DNA of 19,128 bases. Source: Streptomyces fulvoviolaceus. Its GTDB lineage: Bacteria > Actinomycetota > Actinomycetes > Streptomycetales > Streptomycetaceae. Positions 15,227-19,128 of the stretch are shown here, piece by piece. The notes beneath the pieces were generated by a model. That model saw nothing but the letters and a program-made list of their open reading frames with translations. It did no database searches and was not told where the DNA came from. Each line of letters begins with the position of its first letter. Position 1 is the stretch's first letter. The stretch covers positions 1-19,128 of the forward strand of contig NZ_JOEY01000096.1 in assembly GCF_000718165.1 (NCBI RefSeq). The letters are read 5' to 3'. Both the position numbers and the translations under genes were made by a program.

Positions 15227-16387
15227 ATGAAGATCGCGGTGGTCCACAGCTTCTACACCTCCGCAACGCCCAGCGGAGAGAACGCGCTCGTACGAGACCA
15301 GGTGCGTGCGTTGCGCGCCGCGGGCCACGGGGTGGAGCTGTTCGACGCCCACACCGATGAACTGGCGCGGGATCCGCTCTATCCTCTGCGGGCAGCGGCG
15401 CGCGTGGCGTCCGGACGAGGCCGCAACCCGCTCTCCCGGCTGCGTGCGTACGCCCCCGACCTGGTGCATGTCCACAACCTGTTTCCCAACTTCGGGCGTT
15501 CCTGGGTACGGCACTGGGACGGCCCGCTCGTGGCGACCCTGCACAACTACCGGCCCATGTGTGCCGCGGCGACGCTCTACCGTGCGGGCGCCGTGTGCAC
15601 GCGTTGCCCGGACGGCGAACCATGGGCAGCCCTGCGGTACGGCTGCTATCGCGAGTCCCGAGCCGCAACACTGCCCCTGGCCTGGGCCGGACGGCACGGC
15701 CTTGCGCGGGACCCGCTGCTGGCCCGCGCGGACCGGCTCGTCGTGAACTCCCGGCTGAGCGAGCGGACCTACCAGGGTGCCGGTGTGCCTGCCGAGCGCC
15801 TGGTCCTCGTACCCAACTTCGTCGACGCACCGCAGGCCGGAGAGGCCGGGGGCGACGACAACGGCCGTTGGCTCGTCGCCGCGCGCCTCACGGCCGAGAA
15901 GGGCGTCCTGGAACTGCTGCGTCAGTGGCCCGCCGACGAGCCGCTGGACGTCGTCGGCGACGGCGAGCTCCTCGCCGCCTGCCGGGCGGTCGCCCCTTCC
16001 TCCGTCCGCTTCCTCGGCCTTCTCGACCGGACCGAACTGTGCCGGCGGATGCCCTCCTGGCGCGGCCTGGTCTTCCCCAGCCGCTGGTACGAGGTCGCGC
16101 CCTGTGTGCAGGCAGAGGCTCTGGCGGCCGGACTTCCGATCCTGGCTTTCGAGGGCTCGTCGGTCGCCGAGTCGGTACAGGAACTCGGTACCGGTCTGGT
16201 CACCCAGTGGGACCAGCCTCTCGCCCCGGTCCTGAGAGAGGCGGCGACTCGCTTCCCGTCGCTCCGCGCCCACTGCCGACAGATGTACGCCGACCACTTC
16301 ACGGAGCGCGCCTGGATCGCGCGCATCGCCGAGGCATACGAGGAAGCGGTTCGCGTCGCTGACGACCGCGCCACCGCGCCCGCCTAG
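15227..16387 (+). CDS. Glycosyltransferase family 4 with four-cysteine insert
   Basis: The 386-residue GT-B enzyme adds a sugar to the repeat unit; donor unknown. MKIAVVHSFYTSATPSGEN opens the N-terminal domain, and APDLVHVHNLFPNFG and LVATLHNYRPMC follow. Four cysteines, C112, C124, C127 and C140, lie in a segment typical of one GT4 subgroup (HNYR..C...VC..C...GCYR) and could bind zinc. The donor-binding domain starts near GRWLVAARLTAEKGV and holds the VFPSRWYEVAPCVQAEALAAGLPI motif. ATG 15227 has GAAGG nine bases upstream and begins exactly at the fold. The polymerase gene starts 30 bases after the stop, so this is the first gene of a four-gene operon running off the right edge. Confidence 0.92.
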   Translation: MKIAVVHSFYTSATPSGENALVRDQVRALRAAGHGVELFDAHTDELARDPLYPLRAAARVASGRGRNPLSRLRAYAPDLVHVHNLFPNFGRSWVRHWDGPLVATLHNYRPMCAAATLYRAGAVCTRCPDGEPWAALRYGCYRESRAATLPLAWAGRHGLARDPLLARADRLVVNSRLSERTYQGAGVPAERLVLVPNFVDAPQAGEAGGDDNGRWLVAARLTAEKGVLELLRQWPADEPLDVVGDGELLAACRAVAPSSVRFLGLLDRTELCRRMPSWRGLVFPSRWYEVAPCVQAEALAAGLPILAFEGSSVAESVQELGTGLVTQWDQPLAPVLREAATRFPSLRAHCRQMYADHFTERAWIARIAEAYEEAVRVADDRATAPA

Positions 16388-16416
16388 GCAGAGCGGCTGG
16401 GAAGGGCGAGTGATTC

Positions 16417-17805
16417 GTGACAACGAAAGTGCACATGGCGTACCTGAAAACCGACGTGGCCGGACATACGGACCTGGACGACCGTCCGTCCGTGTCTCAG
16501 GCGGCCGACGGAAAGCCCACCACTGACAACCGGTTGATCGCCGGAACCGTGGCGGTCGCCGTTCTGCTCACCGGAGGCCGTTGGATTTCTCACCTGCACA
16601 TGGGGCCGCTCTACATCGGTGATGTCCTGTTGTGTGCGGCCTTCCTGCAGGCCATCTGTTTGAGATCGCTTTCCGGGCAACGGCGCGAGCGCATCCACGG
16701 GCCGGGAATCCTGATCGGGCTGCTGCTGCTCGTGACAGGGTTCCACCTGCTTGCCGTGGAGGGCGACCTGCGGATGGCCGCCCGTGACGCGGCGCCCTTC
16801 GCCTACGCCGCGATCGCCTATTTGTCCGCGGGCGGCTACCAGAGAGCGAGCGACCGCGGCAGAGCGCGAACGGTCCGGTTGATCCACGGCGGACTGTTGC
16901 TGCACCTCAGCTGGATGGTGGTGGCGACCCTCGCACCGGACTGGGTCGCCACGTTGCCCAGGGTGGGCCCGACTCGCGTCTTCGAGATCAGGACCGATTT
17001 CGACGTGGCGGTGCTCGGCGTGCTGGCGGGCATGTCGATCCTGCGGATCAGACGGGGTCGGATCTGGCTGCACGGATCGGTGGCCGCCGCCGCGCTGGCC
17101 ACGGGCCTCGCACAGGTGAACAGAGCCGCCCTCATCTCGTGCTGTTTGTGCGTGCTGGTGGCCGTCATGCTCAGGGCGGGCAGGAACGGCCGTCTCACCC
17201 TTCGCGCGGTGACGCTCGGAGCGATCGCGGTCCTTGCCGTGGTGGTGGCGGTGCTTCCGATGTCTCCGGCCGGCCAACGTCTCCTTGCGCTCAACAAAGG
17301 TGCGACAGCGTCTTCGGAGTTGGTGGAAAACGCTCAGGGCACCAAGCGCGCTCGATTGATCGCGTGGGAGCGGGTCGTGACGTACACCTTGGACGACCCG
17401 GCACGGTCAGCCATCGGTGTGGGATTCGGACCGGACTTTCTCCAACTGTCCAACGGCGACCTTCCCATCGGTCGAGGAATGGGAGTGCGTTCTCCCCACA
17501 ACTACTTGATCACCTCGTTTGCCCGACTGGGCTTCGCCGGTCTCACCATTGTCGTCGCTCTGCTGGCCAGTCTTCTGGCCATTGTGATCCGAATCGTTCG
17601 AAGAGGGCCGCCCGACGAGCTGACGTCGTTGTGTGTGCTGCTGGTGGTCTCCCTTCTTGTCGTCTCCCTGTTGGGCGTCATCCTGGAATCACCTTTCGGC
17701 GCCACTCCCTTCTTCTGGGCAGCTGGAATCCTGCTCGCAGGCCATCGGACACGACGGGCCCGCCGCCGACAGAAACCGGAACAGAAGAAAGAGGCGATGG
17801 TATGA
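16417..17805 (+). CDS. Wzy/O-antigen ligase-like polysaccharide polymerase
   Basis: The 462-residue integral membrane protein has about 10 to 12 hydrophobic segments and one large loop (about 285-365) between late segments. This is the layout of O-antigen polymerases and ligases. The loop ends in [18 protein letters not shown] with H361-N362, matching the His-containing motif common in this superfamily; such His and Arg residues are thought to act in sugar transfer. It is probably the polymerase working with the flippase and the Wzz-kinase of this locus. Start is uncertain: GTG 16417 is the most upstream, with a weak GAG site; GTG 16429 and ATG 16435 are in frame. The stop overlaps the next start (ATGA). 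Sequence similarity within this family is always low, so ligase activity cannot be excluded. Confidence 0.85.
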   Translation: MTTKVHMAYLKTDVAGHTDLDDRPSVSQAADGKPTTDNRLIAGTVAVAVLLTGGRWISHLHMGPLYIGDVLLCAAFLQAICLRSLSGQRRERIHGPGILIGLLLLVTGFHLLAVEGDLRMAARDAAPFAYAAIAYLSAGGYQRASDRGRARTVRLIHGGLLLHLSWMVVATLAPDWVATLPRVGPTRVFEIRTDFDVAVLGVLAGMSILRIRRGRIWLHGSVAAAALATGLAQVNRAALISCCLCVLVAVMLRAGRNGRLTLRAVTLGAIAVLAVVVAVLPMSPAGQRLLALNKGATASSELVENAQGTKRARLIAWERVVTYTLDDPARSAIGVGFGPDFLQLSNGDLPIGRGMGVRSPHNYLITSFARLGFAGLTIVVALLASLLAIVIRIVRRGPPDELTSLCVLLVVSLLVVSLLGVILESPFGATPFFWAAGILLAGHRTRRARRRQKPEQKKEAMV

Positions 17806-18875
17806 GTGTCGCAGTGGTCACCGGCTCGGCCGGTCTGATCGGGTCACAAGCGGTACGGCACTTCGCGCGTCTGGGACTTGATGTCATCGGCATCGACAAC
17901 GACATGCGCTCGCGGTTCTTCGGACCGGAAGCGTCGACCGCGTGGAACGTGAAACGTCTGGCCGCGGACCTTGGCAAGGCCTATGTGCACCATGGCGTGG
18001 ACATTCGCGACCGGGACGCAATGGCGTCCGTCTTCCAGAAGTACGGCCGGGACATCGCCGTCGTCATCCACACTGCGGCGCAACCGTCCCACGACTGGGC
18101 GGCACGTGATCCATTCCTGGATTTCGACATCAACGCCGCAGGCACGCTCAATGTGCTGCAGAACATTCGCGAACACTGCATCGACGCCCCCCTGATCCAC
18201 TGCTCCACCAACAAGGTGTACGGCGACCGCCCCAATTCCCTGCCGCTGGTGGAGCAGGAGACTCGCTGGGAGATCGCCGACGGTCACCGCTACGCCGCCG
18301 GCATCGGCGAGGACATGTCCATCGACGCCTGCCTGCACTCGGTTTTCGGCGCCTCGAAGGTGGCCGCGGACATCATGGTCCAGGAGTACGGCCGCTATTT
18401 CGGACTCAGGACAGCGTGCTTCCGTGGGGGCACGCTCACCGGCCCGGGCCACTCCGCCACAGAACTGCACGGCTTCCTCGCTTATGTGATGCGCTGCGCC
18501 ATGGAGCGGCGCACGTACAAACTCATCGGGTACAAGGGCAAGCAGGTGCGGGACGCCATCCACAGTCATGACGTGGTCGCCGCGTTCGAGGCGTTCTTTC
18601 GCAATCCACGCAGCGCCGAGGTGTACAACCTGGGCGGTGGCCGACACTCCAACGCCTCCAATCTCGAAGCGATTGCGCTGGCCGAGAAGATCTCGGGAAA
18701 CGAGATGCTCGTCGAACACGTCGACACGCCCCGCACCGGCGACCACATCTGGTGGATCAGCTCCAACGCGCGTTTCGAACAGCACTGTCCGGAGTGGCAG
18801 TTGACGTACGACGTGCCGATGATCATGAACGAGATCTACGAGGCCAATGTGGACAGGTGGGTCCCGTCCCGGTGA
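17802..18875 (+). CDS. NAD-dependent sugar epimerase, CDP-paratose 2-epimerase (RfbE)-like
   Basis: The 357-residue extended SDR enzyme probably modifies a nucleotide sugar for this glycan. The NAD site is [10 protein letters not shown] (6-15). The [12 protein letters not shown] motif (133-144), [14 protein letters not shown] (167-180), [15 protein letters not shown] and [13 protein letters not shown] resemble RfbE-like proteins more than GalE. The catalytic motif is FGASK instead of YxxxK: F182 is where Tyr is usual, with K186 kept. I associate that change with this subgroup but cannot confirm it. The sugar substrate is therefore unclear; a CDP-paratose 2-epimerase name by similarity may be wrong. 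ATG 17802 overlaps the polymerase stop (ATGA) and has AGAAAGAGG seven bases upstream, so the start is well supported. It overlaps the next start as GTGA. Confidence 0.85.
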   Translation: MSVAVVTGSAGLIGSQAVRHFARLGLDVIGIDNDMRSRFFGPEASTAWNVKRLAADLGKAYVHHGVDIRDRDAMASVFQKYGRDIAVVIHTAAQPSHDWAARDPFLDFDINAAGTLNVLQNIREHCIDAPLIHCSTNKVYGDRPNSLPLVEQETRWEIADGHRYAAGIGEDMSIDACLHSVFGASKVAADIMVQEYGRYFGLRTACFRGGTLTGPGHSATELHGFLAYVMRCAMERRTYKLIGYKGKQVRDAIHSHDVVAAFEAFFRNPRSAEVYNLGGGRHSNASNLEAIALAEKISGNEMLVEHVDTPRTGDHIWWISSNARFEQHCPEWQLTYDVPMIMNEIYEANVDRWVPSR

Positions 18876-19128
18876 AGAAGAACGTTCTTGGCGTCCTCGT
18901 CGACGTGACGAGCTATGACGAGGCGACGGACTCCGTGCTGGCCGCGGCCCGGAACCGCCGCCCGTTCGCAGTCACCGCGCTTGCCGTCCACGGCGTGATG
19001 ACGGGCGTGCTGGACCAGGAGCACGGCGCCCGTCTCAACTCCTTCGACCTGGTGACCCCGGACGGTCAGCCGGTGCGCTGGGCACTGAACATGCTGCATG
19101 GCGCGGGCCTCACCGACCGGGTGTGCGG
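18872..19128 (+). CDS. WecG/TagA/CpsF family glycosyltransferase, 5' part only
   Basis: The first 85 codons of a GT26-family glycosyltransferase are visible before the window ends. The GTG start (18872) overlaps the epimerase stop in GTGA. The opening [17 protein letters not shown], the [15 protein letters not shown] segment (T35) and [16 protein letters not shown] with D64 match the family. In the related TagA enzyme a Thr and an Asp at comparable places are important for catalysis, and these two may be their equivalents. Enzymes of this family usually add N-acetylmannosamine (TagA) or glucose-type sugars to lipid-linked intermediates; the donor here is not predictable. The rest of the gene lies beyond the right edge. 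Confidence 0.88.
   Translation, partial: MKKNVLGVLVDVTSYDEATDSVLAAARNRRPFAVTALAVHGVMTGVLDQEHGARLNSFDLVTPDGQPVRWALNMLHGAGLTDRVC

Noticed and set aside
17844..18785. Minus-strand open frame of 313 codons opposite the epimerase
   Set aside because: No domain is visible and the plus strand has the clear SDR enzyme, so this is a shadow.
1..19128. tRNA, rRNA, CRISPR array, insertion sequence or prophage elements
   Set aside because: I saw no tRNA-like or rRNA-like sequence, no regularly spaced repeats, no transposase or integrase and no terminal inverted repeats.

Overview
The window is high-GC DNA with actinobacterial, most likely Streptomyces-type, features. Codons are strongly G/C-ending, start codons include GTG and TTG, the cell-wall protein has an LAXTG-type sorting signal, four-base stop/start overlaps are common, and there is only one TTA codon that I could find in all the genes. 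Except for the gene at the far left, everything belongs to one cell-surface or exopolysaccharide locus of the Wzx/Wzy type. The window stops inside it.

Layout: (1) Bases 1-877 hold the 3' end of an iron-sulfur (CCG-domain) oxidoreductase, closed by a strong terminator at 901-930; I take this as the left edge of the locus. (2) A plus-strand pair follows: a 116-residue Pro/His-rich protein with a signal peptide and an LAHTG sorting signal (1066-1416), coupled by an ATGA overlap to a DUF4012 membrane protein (1413-3284). A terminator at 3321-3358 ends the pair. (3) A minus-strand pair holds a Wzz-like co-polymerase fused to a bacterial tyrosine kinase (5419-3962, TTG start) and a low-molecular-weight tyrosine phosphatase (3965-3375, GTGA overlap). 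(4) A plus-strand pair of glycosyltransferases, GT4 (5659-7014) and GT2 (7032-7979), ends at the hairpin 8016-8048. (5) A minus-strand nucleotide-sugar operon (11472-8079) encodes a UDP-glucuronate decarboxylase-like enzyme, GalE and UDP-glucose dehydrogenase. (6) A Wzx-type flippase (11867-13336, plus) lies tail to tail with the initiating sugar-phosphate transferase (14840-13347, minus). (7) A plus-strand operon holds a GT4 (15227-16387), a Wzy/O-antigen-ligase-like polymerase (16417-17805), an RfbE-like sugar epimerase (17802-18875) and the start of a WecG/TagA/CpsF glycosyltransferase (18872 to the window end).

Inferred workflow: UDP-glucose is oxidised to UDP-glucuronate and then decarboxylated to UDP-xylose. 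GalE supplies 4-epimers (UDP-galactose, possibly UDP-arabinose). The initiating transferase loads a sugar phosphate on undecaprenyl phosphate, the glycosyltransferases extend it, the flippase exports the repeat unit, Wzy polymerises it, and the kinase/phosphatase pair controls the process. The roles of the LAXTG protein and the DUF4012 protein are unknown; being encoded next to the cluster suggests a surface role connected with the glycan. The points that most deserve a second look are the LAXTG/DUF4012 coupled pair, the single TTA (bldA-type) codon in the flippase, a nine-codon leader ORF that overlaps the flippase start, and the Tyr-to-Phe change in the YxxxK motif of the last epimerase.
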